Of a DNA stretch of 64,000 nt, positions 24,112 to 36,173 are shown piece by piece. The stretch's first letter is position 1. The number at the start of each line of letters is the position of its first letter. The stretch comes from Mugil cephalus. Its lineage: Eukaryota > Chordata > Actinopteri > Mugiliformes > Mugilidae. The stretch lies in contig NC_061774.1 in the NCBI RefSeq assembly GCF_022458985.1, positions 12,266,616 to 12,330,615 on the forward strand. Reading direction: 5' to 3'. A program made the translations under genes and the position numbers. The notes beneath the pieces were generated by a model, which was not told the origin of the DNA, made no database searches, and worked only from the letters and a program-made list of their open reading frames with translations.

Positions 24112-24157
24112 ACGGTGGAGGTTTATTTCCTCTGCTTCTGAACAGCAACACTATCAG
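24112..24157 (-). promoter_or_regulatory. Decayed CSE and CACCC-type box of the pseudogene
   Basis: The plus strand carries acggtgga (24112-24119) and ctgaacagcaacactatcag (24138-24157), at the offset expected for a promoter of the pseudogene (about 220-230 bp). The core on the minus strand is TTGCTG instead of TCGCTG, a C-to-T change at the CpG, consistent with decay after loss of function. Confidence 0.6.
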
Positions 24158-25248
24158 TTCAGTTTATTCTCTACATTTAAAAAATCAACAGATAATTCAT
24201 AAAATGTTGTTTTCTTATTGACTTCAATGTATTTCTAAGCAATCCTCGCAAAACAAAAATAGTCTTGGCAGTGAATTAAATGTTTTGTTTGTCTGTTTTT
24301 AAGATTTTACTACATATAATAGTAGTATTATCTGTATAATTATAATAGTCATATTATCTGTGTTGAAAGATGGCAAAGATATTTAACATGAGCAAGACTA
24401 CCCTCTAAGGCTATTTGGTTATCCATTTTGCAAAACAACCGATACTTCCCCACATAGCTGCCAATAAACTTTTCAAAGTCTATAGACAAACCAACACTCA
24501 AGACAAAAACACTTGTCCAGTGTTTCAATGTGAAAACAATGCGACAGGTTTTACTGTGTAAATAGTCACCATTTAGCTAAACTGGAAAACTGACTTTAAC
24601 TGTATCAAATGTCTGAAAATCTTAAGAAGCTTTTAAGGCAGTGCTACACATTTATGCAAACATAACATTGGATGAAAAGGCTATCGACTATCTTTAAGAA
24701 TGAACTGACTGTTTTCCATAAGTCTTGAAAGCTTTGCTGCACTACTCAACATGCCTCATCTGGATAGACACAAATATACACAATCTGGAGGAACAAGATG
24801 GTCTTAATGGCCCAAGCAGTGCAACATTTTTGAGGTTGCAATTAGTAAAATGACAAACTGGTTTATGGTCACCTTCCATGTGTCTATGTTAATGATGTTC
24901 CTCACAGTACAATACAGCAACATTCAATGACAGATCCAGATAATATGACAAAAAATACACCCCCATTGTATCTCTTTTTTTATACTGATGAACGTTTGTT
25001 ATGCCAAAAAAAAACATATGGCATCAAAGTGTCACCATATCACTGGAGTAACATTCTGAATGTACACGCTTCTGATTCCAACAGTCCCCTAAATGTCATG
25101 TCCTCAAGAGTGAGAGTTCTGCATAGTGAGCAGAAAGTAATCTAAACTATTAATTTGATTTGAATTAGACAATAAATATGTCACTATGATGTGTAACATT
25201 GTGGAAAAGCAAGTGAAAAAAAAACATCTAAACAATACAAAGTCCTAC
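24158..25248. other. Spacer without recognised gene
   Basis: This AT-rich spacer contains no recognised coding sequence, RNA gene or repeat family. Confidence 0.6.
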
Positions 25249-27633
25249 CTCAGGAGATCCATCCAACTCTCCAAAGACATCTGCAAAGTCCGATGGGCTT
25301 TTCCTCAGAGTCTGGTCAGCAGGCAGCGTGTTGTCATTGTAAGATGTCACAAACTTAAAGTCACTGGTTCTTGAACCTGTTGTCAGGTAGGCGTCATAAT
25401 TGTAAGCGCTGCGTAAAGTTCCTGTGCCATCAACATCTGCATAGTTAGGAGGGAGATAAGCGCTGGGGATGGCAACTGCTCCATCAAACAACAGTCTGGG
25501 CTTTCTCCTGTGACAAAACCTCACACCCAGGATGATGATGATGAAGGTCAGAAAGAAGGTGGACACAGACACCAGAGCAATTATCAGATAAGAAGTCAGT
25601 TTGGAATTCTTCTCATCATAAGAAATGTCCTTCAGTTCTGGCACCTCAGCCAAGTTATCAGAAATAAGTAAATACATGGAACAGGTGGCAGAGAGAGAGG
25701 GCTGTCCATTATCTTTCACTGACACAATAAGGTTCTGTTTCATGCTGTCAGATTCAGAAATGTCCCGCTGTGTCCTGATCTCTCCACTGTGGAGACCGAT
25801 AGTGAAAAGTCCAGGATCAGTGGATTTGACTATATGATAGGACAGCCATGCATTCTGTCCAGAGTCTGCGTCCACCGCTATCACTTTGGACACCAGAGAG
25901 CCTCCATGTGCAGCTTTGGGGACCAGCTCAGTCAGGAATGAGTTGCCCTCTGGGGCAGGGTAGAGTATCTGAGGAGAGTTGTCATTCACATCTGATATGA
26001 ACACACTCACGGTCACGTTGCTGCTGAGTGGAGGAGATCCATTGTCTCTGGCCATCACATGGACTTTAAAACTCCTGAACTGTTCATAATCAAATGACCT
26101 CACAGCATGGATCACCCCTGTGTCTCCATTAACAGATAGATAGGAGGACACCGGGGCACCGTTCACCTCACCAGCTAACAGAGAATAAATGACTGTACCG
26201 TTTTGTCTCCAGTCAGGGTCTCGAGCAGTAACGGAACATAACGTTGAGCCAGGTTTGTTATTTTCACTCACATATGCACTGTAGGACTTTTCCTCAAACA
26301 CAGGTGGGTTGTCATTGATGTCAGCTACAGATAATTCAACAGTTTTAGAGGATGACAGAGGTGGAGAGCCCTCGTCAGTGGCAGTGATTGTGATGTTGTA
26401 GTCAGACACTAGTTCACGGTCCAGATGTCCTGTGGTCACCAGAGAATAATAGTTTTTAATAGAAGGAACCAGCTTAAAAGGGACATTGTGCTGGATGGAA
26501 CAGCGGACCTGTCCATTGTTGTCAGAGTCTCTGTCCTGAACATTAATGATGCCCACTTCTGTACCCAGTGACACATTCTCAGGTATGGGGTTCGTCAGGG
26601 ATTTCAGTTGTATAATTGGGGCATTATCATTTGTATCAGTAACATCTATCATAACTTTGGTATAAGAAGTTAGTCCTAAACCATCTCTGGCTTTAACTTT
26701 CATTTCAAAAGAACTCCTTTGTTCAAAGTCAATCACACCAGTTACTCTAATTTCCCCTGATTTAGGATCAATGGAAAATATATTTGCATTATCATCTGAT
26801 ACATGACTAAATTGGTATGTCACATCTCCATTCACTCCTTCATCTGCGTCAGTAGCACTAACATTAATGACCACTGTAGCTGCGGGAGAGTTTTCAGGTA
26901 GACTGGCTTTATACACGGCCTGGCTGAACACTGGAGCATTATCATTAGCATCCAGAACAGTAATGTGTATGACCACAGTGCCTGATCTCTGAGGAGATCC
27001 ACCATCAAAAGCTGTGAGAAGCAAATTCATCTCTTTTTGTTTTTCTCGATCAAGTTTGTTCTCTATTACCAGTTCAACGTTGTTACTATCAACAGAGAGA
27101 ACAAAGTTGTCATTCTTTTGTAGGTTGTATCTTTGAACAGCATTTTGACCTATATCTGCGTCATGGGCCTGATCAATGGGGAAGCGGTTACCCTTGTCCG
27201 CAGACTCACTTATTTCCATTTCAATTAAATTATCGTTGAATTGCGGCGAATTGTCGTTTACATCCTGGATATGAAGACTGACACGATGAAGCTCCAAAGG
27301 GTTCTCCAAAACCAGATCGACTTTTAAAACACATGAGGGTTTTTTGTCGCAAAGGCTTTCTCTGTCAATTCTGTCAACTGTGATCAATTCTCCGGTATTA
27401 AACTTAATATCACAATACCTTTTCTGAGTCCCCTCAAAATCAACACGGGCTTGTCGTGAAGCTAAGGTCCTCAGATCAACGCCAAGATCCTTGGCTATAT
27501 TTCCAACAACCGACTCTCGTTTCATTTCTTCTGCAATAGAATAGCTCAGGTCTCCAAAAACTAGATGCAGCGTCACAATAAAGGAAGCCAAGCAGAGAAT
27601 CGGTCGGCACGCTGAAAATCCTTTGTCTCCCAT
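25249..27633 (-). CDS. pcdhg: Protocadherin gamma-type variable exon (795 codons)
   Basis: The protein starts [13 protein letters not shown]. The rough layout is signal peptide 1-27, EC1 28-132, EC2 133-236, EC3 237-341, EC4 342-447, EC5 448-557, EC6 558-675, membrane segment 681-706 and tail 707-795. The CX5C loop is CDKKPSC (95-101). EC linkers are [35 protein letters not shown] and DVNDNSPQ. It belongs with the four exons to its right (LSYS, EEMKRES, DLRTL) as a recent tandem subgroup. The tail ends GELDGSPE before GTAGGA (GT at 25248-25247). Its CSE has lost the core CpG. Confidence 0.97.
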
Positions 27634-27797
27634 TCTGGTACAAAACGGACCCCCGGCGTGATCGAATTACTGTCCAGTGCAAATACTAATATATCGTCAA
27701 TAACTCATCAATCCGTCGCTTAATATTTCTATATAACACGATGAAACAACCATCTGACGGTTTCATTCGTTCTTTGTGGACTGTATATGCGGTGGCA

Positions 27798-27845
27798 ATG
27801 GGTGGAGTGCGTTAATTTTCTGTCAGGCAACAGTGACACCATGCG
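27798..27845 (-). promoter_or_regulatory. CSE (CpG-less core) plus CACCC-type box
   Basis: The plus-strand sequence atgggtgga (27798-27806) and ggcaacagtgacaccatgcg (27826-27845) form this site. The minus core is TCACTG, where most copies have TCGCTG. It lies about 201 bp from the ATG. Apart from this one change it closely resembles its neighbours. Confidence 0.72.
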
Positions 27846-29066
27846 TTGCCTTCTGTCTTCAGGCAAGCATGATATATGCTACACTATCACTGCGAGAACA
27901 GACCGTATTCTCTCCGGGGTAAATCAAATCCATGGTGCTTTTAAAACAAGTACCACAAAATGAATCATAAAAAGGTAAAATCACAAGACTAAATCAAGGT
28001 TTACTAATAATACAAAGCTGATATATTGTATCAGGAGGAACAAAATCAGACAATAAATTTTAAGTTCAATAAGGTATGGACTACACGTTGTCAAACTATT
28101 TCCACGGCGAAAAAGAAACGGACCTCTGACCATTCACTACCGAATCAAGAATCGAACGTTTGTATACGTCGGCGTTCAAGAAACATTAAGAAAAATGTCA
28201 TATGCGTGTGGTCAAATTAAAACAATGACCTTCAAACAAACACATGATCTATTCATTGTATTTGTCTTAGCTTTAAGGATCACGGGTGTTATTCGCTCTC
28301 ATATACATTTAAGCAGAATGGAAGATGATTTATAGGCAACAAAAGTGTCCCGGCAACAACACGTGTACGTTTTATTTATTTTTGTCAAAAATATTACGTG
28401 TTTCATACAAAACAAACTATAAAGCCTTTTGCTTTCTGAGACGGGCAAAATAAATGTCGCTAAACATTTGCTTACAATATAGATGTAATAATATTGTAGA
28501 ATCACGCTGTACTATCAAAGTGAGAATACCTATATTGCACATCAGCAATGTATACGTATAATTAAACATTAAGCACATTTAAATTAATGGTAAAAATATT
28601 TATCTGGGCGCATGAGTACAGAAGCAGCACCAAGACCTTGACATTTGGCAGCACTCACGACGCAAAGGGAAAAATATTATATTGGTCTATTGACTTCAGC
28701 AAGACTTCTACAAATCCACTATGGTGAGAAAGACAGTTTAAATCAATTAAACATTAAAATGATTGTAAGACCTAAAAGGCTCGCAAAAATCTGATACAAC
28801 AATGACGTTACTTAAACCAACACCCCTTATCAGTCAGTGGGAATACTTAAAATCAAATACTCAAAAAAAAAAAAAAAGATACTCAAAAATATGACAACCA
28901 CATCCGCAAAACAGGAGAAAAAAAAAGGAATATTAAACGCGGTTAATATGCGTTATGTTACTTATACAAAAAATAAATAAATTAAACATGATATATATAT
29001 ATATATATGAAGCCAGCGGTCATTAAATTGCATGCATCTTCAATGATATGGAGCATAAGCTCCTAC
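27846..29066. other. Spacer without recognised gene
   Basis: This spacer is intronic for upstream transcripts. A degenerate RE1-like core (AGCACCATGGA on the minus strand, about 27927-27937) lies about 300 bp upstream of the ATG at 27633. A short AT run is at about 28989-29008. No gene was recognised. Confidence 0.55.
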
Positions 29067-31451
29067 CTCGGGAGAAGAATCACAATCTCCAAACGCTTCA
29101 ACAAAGTCTGAAGGACTTTTCCTCAGAGTCTGGTCAGCAGGCAGCGTGTTGTCATTGTAAGATGTCACAAACTTAAAGTCACTGGTTCTTGAACCTGTCG
29201 TCAGGTAGGCGTCATAGTTGTAGGCGCTGCGTAAAGTTCCTGTGCCATCAACATCTGCATAGTTAGGAGGGAGATAAGCACTGGGGATGGCAACTGCTCC
29301 ATCAAACAACAGTCTGGGCTTTCTCCTGTGACAAAACCTCACACCCAGGATGATGATGATGAAGGTCAGAAAGAAGGTGGACACAGACACCAGAGCAATG
29401 ATCAGATAAGACGTCAGTTTGGAATTCTTCTCATCATAAGAAATGTCCTTCAGTTCTGGCACCTCAGCCAAGTTATCAGATATAAGTAAATACATGGAAC
29501 AGGTGGCAGAGAGAGAGGGCTGTCCGTTATCTTTCACTGACACAATAAGGTTCTGTTTCATGCTGTCAGATTCAGAAATGTCCCGCTGTGTCCTGATCTC
29601 TCCACTGTGGAGACCAATAGTGAAAAGTCCCGGATCAGTGGATTTGACTATATGATAGGACAGCCAGGCGTTCTGTCCAGAGTCTGCATCCACTGCTATC
29701 ACTTTGGACACCAGAGAGCCTCCATGTGCAGCTTTGGGGACCAGCTCGGTCATGAATGAGTTGCCCTCTGGGGCAGGGTACAGTATCTGAGGAGAGTTGT
29801 CATTCACATCCGATATGAACACATTCACTGTCACGTTGCTGCTGAGTGGAGGAGAACCATTGTCTCTGGCCATCACGTGGACTTTGAAATTCCTAAACTG
29901 TTCGTAATCAAATGACCTCACAGCGTGGATCACTCCTGTGTCTCCATTTACAGATAGATAGGAAGACACTGGAGCATCGTTCACCTCACCAGCTAAGAGA
30001 GAATAAATCACTGTACCGTTTTGTCTCCAGTCAGGGTCTCGAGCAGTAACGGAACATAAAGTGGAGCCTGGTTTATTATTTTCACTCACATATGCATTGT
30101 AGGACTGTTCCTCAAACACAGGTGGGTTGTCGTTGATGTCAGCTACAGATAACTCAACAGTTTTAGAGGAGGACAGAGGTGGAGAGCCCTCATCAGTGGC
30201 AGTGATTGTAATGTTGTATTCAGACACTAGTTCACGATCCAGTTGTCCTGTGGTCACCAGAGAATAATAGTTTTTAATAGAAGGAACCAACTTAAAAGGG
30301 ACATTTTGCTGGATGGAGCAGCGGACCTGTCCATTGTTCTCAGAGTCTCTGTCCTGTACATTAATGATTCCCACCTCTGTACCAGGTGGCACATTTTCAG
30401 GTATGGGGTTAGACAGCGATTTAATATAAATCAATGGGGCATTATCATTAACATCAGTAACATCTATCATGACTTTGGCATAAGAAGTTAGTCCTAAACC
30501 ATCTTTAGCTTGCACTCGCATCTCAAAAGAACTTGATTCTTCAAAGTCAATCACAGCACTTACTCGAATTTCTCCCGTTTTAGGATTAATTGAGAAGATA
30601 TTTAGCTCATCAGCAGACATGTGACCAACACCATATGTCACGTCTCCATTCACTCCTTCATCTGCGTCAGTAGCACTAACAATAATGACCACTGTATCTG
30701 GAGGAGAGTTTTCAGGTATACTGGCTTTATAAATGCCCTGGCTGAACACTGGAGCGTTATCATTAGCATCCAGTACAGTAATGTGGATGACCACAGTACC
30801 TGATCTCTGAGGAGATCCGCCATCCAAAGCTGTGAGAAGCAAATTCATTTCTTTTTGTTTTTCTCGATCAAGTCTAGTCTCCAGTACGAGTTCAACTTTG
30901 TTACTGTCAACAGAGAGAATAAAGTTGTTGTTCGTTTGCAAGCTGTATCTTTGCACCGCGTTTTGACCGATATCTGCGTCATGAGCCTCCTCGATCGAGA
31001 AACGGTTACCCTTATCTGCCGATTCTCCTATTTCCATTTCAATTAAATTTTCTCTGAATTTCGGCGAGTTGTCGTTGACATCTTGAATAAGCAGGCTAAC
31101 ACGATGAAGCTCTAAAGGGTTTTCTAAAACCACATCAACCTTAACAACACAAGAAGGTCTCTTGCCACAAAGATTTTCTCTGTCAATCCTTTCTGAAGTG
31201 ATCAAATCCCCGGTACTTAGATTAATGTCGCAGTAGCGCTTACGAGATCCATCAAAGTCAACACGGGCCTTCCGAGATGATAAGGTCCTCAAATCAAGAC
31301 CGAGATCCTTGGCAATATTTCCAATAATTGACTCTCGTTTCATTTCTTCTTGGATGGAATAACTCAGATCTCCGTAAACGAGATGCAGTGTTACAACCAC
31401 GGAGGCCAGGCAGACGATCGGATGAATGCATGAGAATCCTTTGTTTTCCAT
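29067..31451 (-). CDS. pcdhg: Protocadherin gamma-type variable exon (795 codons)
   Basis: The protein starts [15 protein letters not shown], and its signal peptide ends LVYG before [10 protein letters not shown]. The CX5C loop is CGKRPSC. EC3 differs from its close relatives at [12 protein letters not shown]. The shared block carries SEYNIT, SYNAY and VNDAPVSS, variants partly shared with the 36 kb and 43 kb copies. That patchwork points to local gene conversion rather than simple descent. The tail is CHRRKP-type and ends CDSSPE before GTAGGA (GT at 29066-29065). Its CSE lies about 205 bp, and an RE1-like site 585 bp, upstream of the ATG. Confidence 0.97.
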
Positions 31452-31618
31452 CCTGAGAGAAAACGTGATCCTGTCTCAAAAATCCCTTTAAATGCGGCTG
31501 AATAAATGTATAAAAACAAATTAATGATCCGGCACCTCCTGTGCGTGTATACGATGAAATACTCGGTGAATAGCCGATATTTAACAAAAGAAAGGAGAAT
31601 GGAGGCGATGCGCATGTA

Positions 31619-31667
31619 GAGGGTGGAGTGGTTAATGTTTTCTATCAGGCAACAGCGACACCATGAG
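31619..31667 (-). promoter_or_regulatory. CSE plus CACCC-type box
   Basis: The plus-strand sequence gagggtgga (31619-31627) and ggcaacagcgacaccatgag (31648-31667) form this site. The minus strand has the full consensus CTCATGGTGTCGCTGTTGCC. Confidence 0.82.
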
Positions 31668-31795
31668 TCGCATGTTTGTTTTTTTTTTTTTTTTTTTTTG
31701 GTTTTGTTTTTTTTCCCACCGGTTTAATTAAAATATACTTTATGTTATAAAATTTCCGTTAATTATATTTTACTTTTGCTATCTACCTATCTGTC

Positions 31796-31852
31796 AATAT
31801 ATATATATATATATATATACACTGTATATATACTGTATATATATACATATAC

Positions 31853-31908
<56 letters not shown>

Positions 31909-31953
31909 TGTATATATACTGTATATATATACATATACATATACATATATATA
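31796..31953. repeat. Compound (TA)n / TATACA microsatellite
   Basis: Alternating TA runs are interrupted by ctgtatat and catatac units, and the block appears partly duplicated within itself. A poly-T run precedes it at about 31679-31699. Confidence 0.95.
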
Positions 31954-32035
31954 ACTATGAATAATGCGCTAGTTTCAAGATGTTATAATACTCTGCCATA
32001 CAACAATATGTTAATTTGCACTTGGGCCTTGGAGT

Positions 32036-32056
32036 TTCAGCACCATGGACAGTTTT
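32036..32056 (+). promoter_or_regulatory. RE1/NRSE-like (REST) site
   Basis: It starts TTCAGCACCATGGACAG, with the first 17 positions matching the RE1 consensus and the last four (TTTT) differing. It lies 585 bp upstream of the ATG at 31451 and about 125 bp from the transposon at 32180. Confidence 0.72.
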
Positions 32057-32179
32057 GTAGCAACGTTACGCTCAGTGCGAAGACAACCATGCATGCTTTT
32101 GTTGCATTGTTCTTTAGGCTTAGACCACGGAAAGTTTGGTTCTTTACCTGACGAAATGTTGTAGTAGGTTAACAGAAGT

Positions 32180-35100
32180 GGTAACACTTTCTATGAAGGT
32201 TGTATTTATAATGCCCTATGAATACACTCATAATGTTTTATAAGGTGTCTATAAAGCATTATAATGGTCATTATTACCATTTATACATATTCACAAGTCG
32301 TTATAACCAACTTCATGATGCATTATGACAACTGGTTATGAATGATTATAATTTTAATCTGAATAGTGCATTATAATATTGTCAATATCTGCCTAGTCAC
32401 TTGTTAGTTTTATGATGCATCATAACTACTTTACTTTTCTAAATGTGTATAGTGATGCATAATGACTTTTGACTTCGCCTATAGTGCTTTATATCTGTAG
32501 TTATAAGTATATGTAATAAAGTTATAATAATTCTATACATCTCCCTACAGCACACTGTTATAAACAGCCATGCAATATCATAAGTGCTATTTGTCAGCGC
32601 TAAGTAAAGTGACAAGAATATGACACTATTATTAACAGATATAAGTTACTATGAGTAATTAAAAGGTGCAATGAACTAAGTCCTGAGTCTGGCATCTTTA
32701 CCCCATATGCACAGTGTTAATATAGAAAAAGACAAAAGAAATGCATTTAGTTCACTTTATTTTCATTTAAACCAACACACATAATCAGAATGATTATCAA
32801 CGCTCTGAGCACATTACACAAACACATGAAACAGGCCACAAAAGTGGCACGGCGTGCTCCTAGAGATGTGGCTCTTATAAGTGCCTTTGGGTCGGTGAGG
32901 TGATTCAGGGTCAGAGGTCAGGAGATGGTTTGACAGCAACTACAAGAAGAACAGAGGCAAATCTTTAGTGCTCTAGCTGGGTTTGTTTTTATGCAGAAAG
33001 TTTGAATGAAAACACATAAGCAGATCACGTTTTTTTGTTTAAAGCAGCGTAATGAGACATCGTGTTACCGCATATCGTGCAGGCAGCGCAGATTACCCGT
33101 AGATGGCTTAAACTAGCTACACGAAAGTTACGAGACACGGCTAGTTTTAATTCACAAATTAGATCGTTTTCATATTCTTGCGTTTAATGATTGAAACCAT
33201 TCGAAATCATTGCTTTAATATGTAAACGATGTGCTTCATGTAAGCAAAGTAAAGCATTAGCTCACAAAACACTAGCAGGACAGAGAGACGACTACCTGTC
33301 CTGGAGAGGACTCAGAGGAGAAAGGAAAGAAAAAGCCGCTTTACGACTAGTACATACAGTCAATGCTTTACGACAGTGGGAGGAGCTGGGGACGGAGGTG
33401 GGTGGGTGGGGTCAGAGGTCAGGGGTCATGGACTAAGGAATAACACTTCTACAATAATAATAATATAAATAAAAATGAGAACAAAATAATATCTGACGGC
33501 ATTCAATAAAGGCGGACATTTCTAGCAATCCTGTATAAGAGACCGATATAACAAATAACCATTAATTTTTTTTCGAATCTCAAAGTGCCGAATCATGCAG
33601 CAAAATTGACGTTACATTAAAAACCGAAATAAGACCATTACAAATCTAGTCTAAATGAAATTAAATCAAACCTCTTCATTGCGCAGTGTCCCATTGACAG
33701 TCGTCTTCACGAAATAACTTCCAATTGAAATACATCAGTTTGAAATTCGTTTCGAGCGGCATGAAAATTTGAGAAAAATCGGCAGGCACCAAACAATAGA
33801 TTAATTTTCGTGACAGTTTCACATCCACCGTGACACCGCTTCTTTATAAAGGGTCGCTAGAAATGTCCGCGTTTATTGAATGCCATCAGATATTATTTTA
33901 ATATCGTTTTTATTTATATTATTATTATTGTAGAAATGTCAGTATTTAGTCCATGACCCCTGACCTCTGACCCCACCCACCCACCTCCGTCCCCAGCTCC
34001 TCCCACTGTCGTAAAGCATTGACTGTATGTACTAGTCGTAAAGCGGCTTTTCTTTCCTTTCTCCTCTGAGTCCTCTCCAGGACAGGTAGGTTGTCTCTCT
34101 GTCCTGCTAGTGTTTTTTGAGCTAATGCCTTACTTTGCTTACATGAAGCACATCGTTTACATATTAAAGCAATGATTTCGAATGGTTTCAATCATTAAAC
34201 GCAAGAATATGAAAACGATCTAATTTGTGAATTAAAACTAGCCGTGTCTGGTAACTTTCGTCTAGCTAGCTTAAGTCACCTACGGGTAATCTGCGCTGCC
34301 TGCACGATATGCGGTAACATAATGTTTCATTAGGCTGCTTTAAACAAAAAAAAAACCTGATCTGTTTATTTGTTTTCAATCAAACCTTTCTGCATAAAAA
34401 ACAAACCCAGCTAGAGCACTAAAGATTTGCCTCTGTTCTTCTTGTAGTTGCTGTCAAACCATCTCCTGACCTATGACCCTGAATCACCTCACCAACCCAA
34501 AGGCACTTTTAAGGACCACATCTCTAGGACCACGCCGTGCCACATTTGTGGCCTGTTTCATGTGTTTGTGTAATGTGCTCAGAGCGTTGATAATCATTCT
34601 GATTATGTGTGTTGGTTTAAATGAAAATAAAGTGAACTAAATGCATTTCTTTTGTCTTTACTGTCCAGGCATTTCATTTGCTCTAATTTACCTAAAGCTG
34701 ACAAATAACACCTATGATATTAACACTGTGCATATGGGGTAAAGATGCCAGACTCAGGACTTAGTTCATTGCACCTTTTAATTACTCATAGTAACTTATA
34801 TCTGTTAATAATAGTGTCATATTCTTGTCACTTTACTTAGCGCTGACAAATAGCACTTATGATATTGCATGGCTGTTTATAACAGTGTGCTGTAGGGAGA
34901 TGTATAGAATTATTATAACTTTATTACATATACTTATAACTACAGATATAAAGCACTATAGGCGAAGTCAAAAGTCATTATGCATCACTATACACATTTA
35001 GCAAAGCAAAGTAGTTATGATGCATTATAAAACTAACAAGTGACTAGGCAGATATTGACATATTTATAATGCACTATTCAGATTAAAATTATAATCATTC

Positions 35101-35260
35101 GTAACCAGTTGTCATAATGCATCATGAAGTTGGTTATAACGACTTGTGAATATGTATAGATGGTAATAATGACCATTATAATGCTTTATAGACACCTTAT
35201 AAAACATTATGAGTGCATTCATAGGGCATTATAAATACAACCTTCATAGAAAGTGTTACC
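32180..35260. mobile_element. Long-inverted-repeat DNA transposon, copy 2 (3081 bp)
   Basis: This copy has the same ends as the element at 7419 (GGTAACACTTTC, inverted at the right end). It is flanked by a perfect 8-bp duplication, acagaagt, at 32172-32179 and 35261-35268. Its core (about 33532-33840) is the reverse complement of the core of copy 1, so the two inserted in opposite orientations. It lacks the ATCTATT expansion and has deletions in both arms (near 32723 and 34668). No transposase was found. Confidence 0.93.
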
Positions 35261-35317
35261 ACAGAAGTATAGAATGACGGACTTTTCTATCGAAAAGTAA
35301 ATCTCGGTCATCTCATC

Positions 35318-35605
35318 TTAAACTAATGGGGGTTGCTGGAGCCTATCCCAGCTGTCATCGGGCAAGAGGCGGGGTACACCTTGGACAGGTTGCCAGTCTA
35401 TGGCAGGGCCAACACATAGACAAACAACCATTCGCACTCACACTCACACCTACAGTCAATTTAGGATCACCAATTAGCCTAACGAGCATGTCTTTGGAGG
35501 TGGAAGGAAACCGGAGTACCCGGAGAAAACCCACACAGACACAGGGAGAACATGCAAACTCCGCCCAGAAAGGCCCGACATGGGCTCGAACCCCAACCTT
35601 GGACA
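35318..35605 (+). repeat. Dispersed repeat common in fish genomes
   Basis: It contains the familiar strings GCTGGAGCCTATCCCAGC, ggcggggtacacc, GGAGAACATGCAAACTCC and ctcgaacccc in order, which I recognise from many teleost genomic sequences as one interspersed repeat. I do not assign its class. It sits just outside the right target duplication of transposon copy 2. It has no intact coding frame. Confidence 0.75.
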
Positions 35606-36173
35606 GGTAGATCATATGTAAAAATGAAACCGGAGCAGTAACATGCATTTGTTGCACCGTCAGATGTCACATATTGAGAACTGATTGAAAAATAGAAAGA
35701 AAACAACTAAATGGGATTAAATAGATTGCTCATTTGTGTTACACAGTTCCTGAGTTTCTTTCACACGTGTGCCTTTCTGGCAAAACACTTCCGAAAGTAA
35801 TATCAGGGTGAAAATTATGTTTCCACTTGAAAGTATGGGATAAAAATCATTTTCTTTAACAATGTTTTACATTTGTTAAAATGTAAATTTGTGTCATCAC
35901 GCTAGCACAAAATTGAGAGTGGCTATAAAAGGTTAATAAGAGAGGCTTTAAATTATGCATTCATTTTGAGTAAACAATAGGAAATTATAAGAGAAAAAAA
36001 TATATATTGACTTAAAAAATACTGTATCTAATGCCTACTAGTGACAAGTCAAAACGTTTCTTTATTGATCTTGCAAACACATTCATTGTAAGATGTTGCA
36101 ACAAGACAAAAATTGGGACATAAACACATGAAAACCTAAATCCATTGCGATAAGTAATCTGACCAGCTCTTAC
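35606..36173. other. Spacer without recognised gene
   Basis: This is AT-rich sequence downstream of a splice donor. The part from 36012 to 36173 is an open read-through extension of the next variable exon. Otherwise nothing was recognised. Confidence 0.6.

Noticed and set aside
8525-34191. Four similar 81-codon frames in the transposon arms (8525-8770 and 33191-33436 on plus, 9335-9580 and 33946-34191 on minus)
   Set aside because: They open with TTG rather than ATG, lie wholly inside the inverted arms, so share sequence by copying, and one has two compensating frameshifts. Nothing recognisable is encoded.
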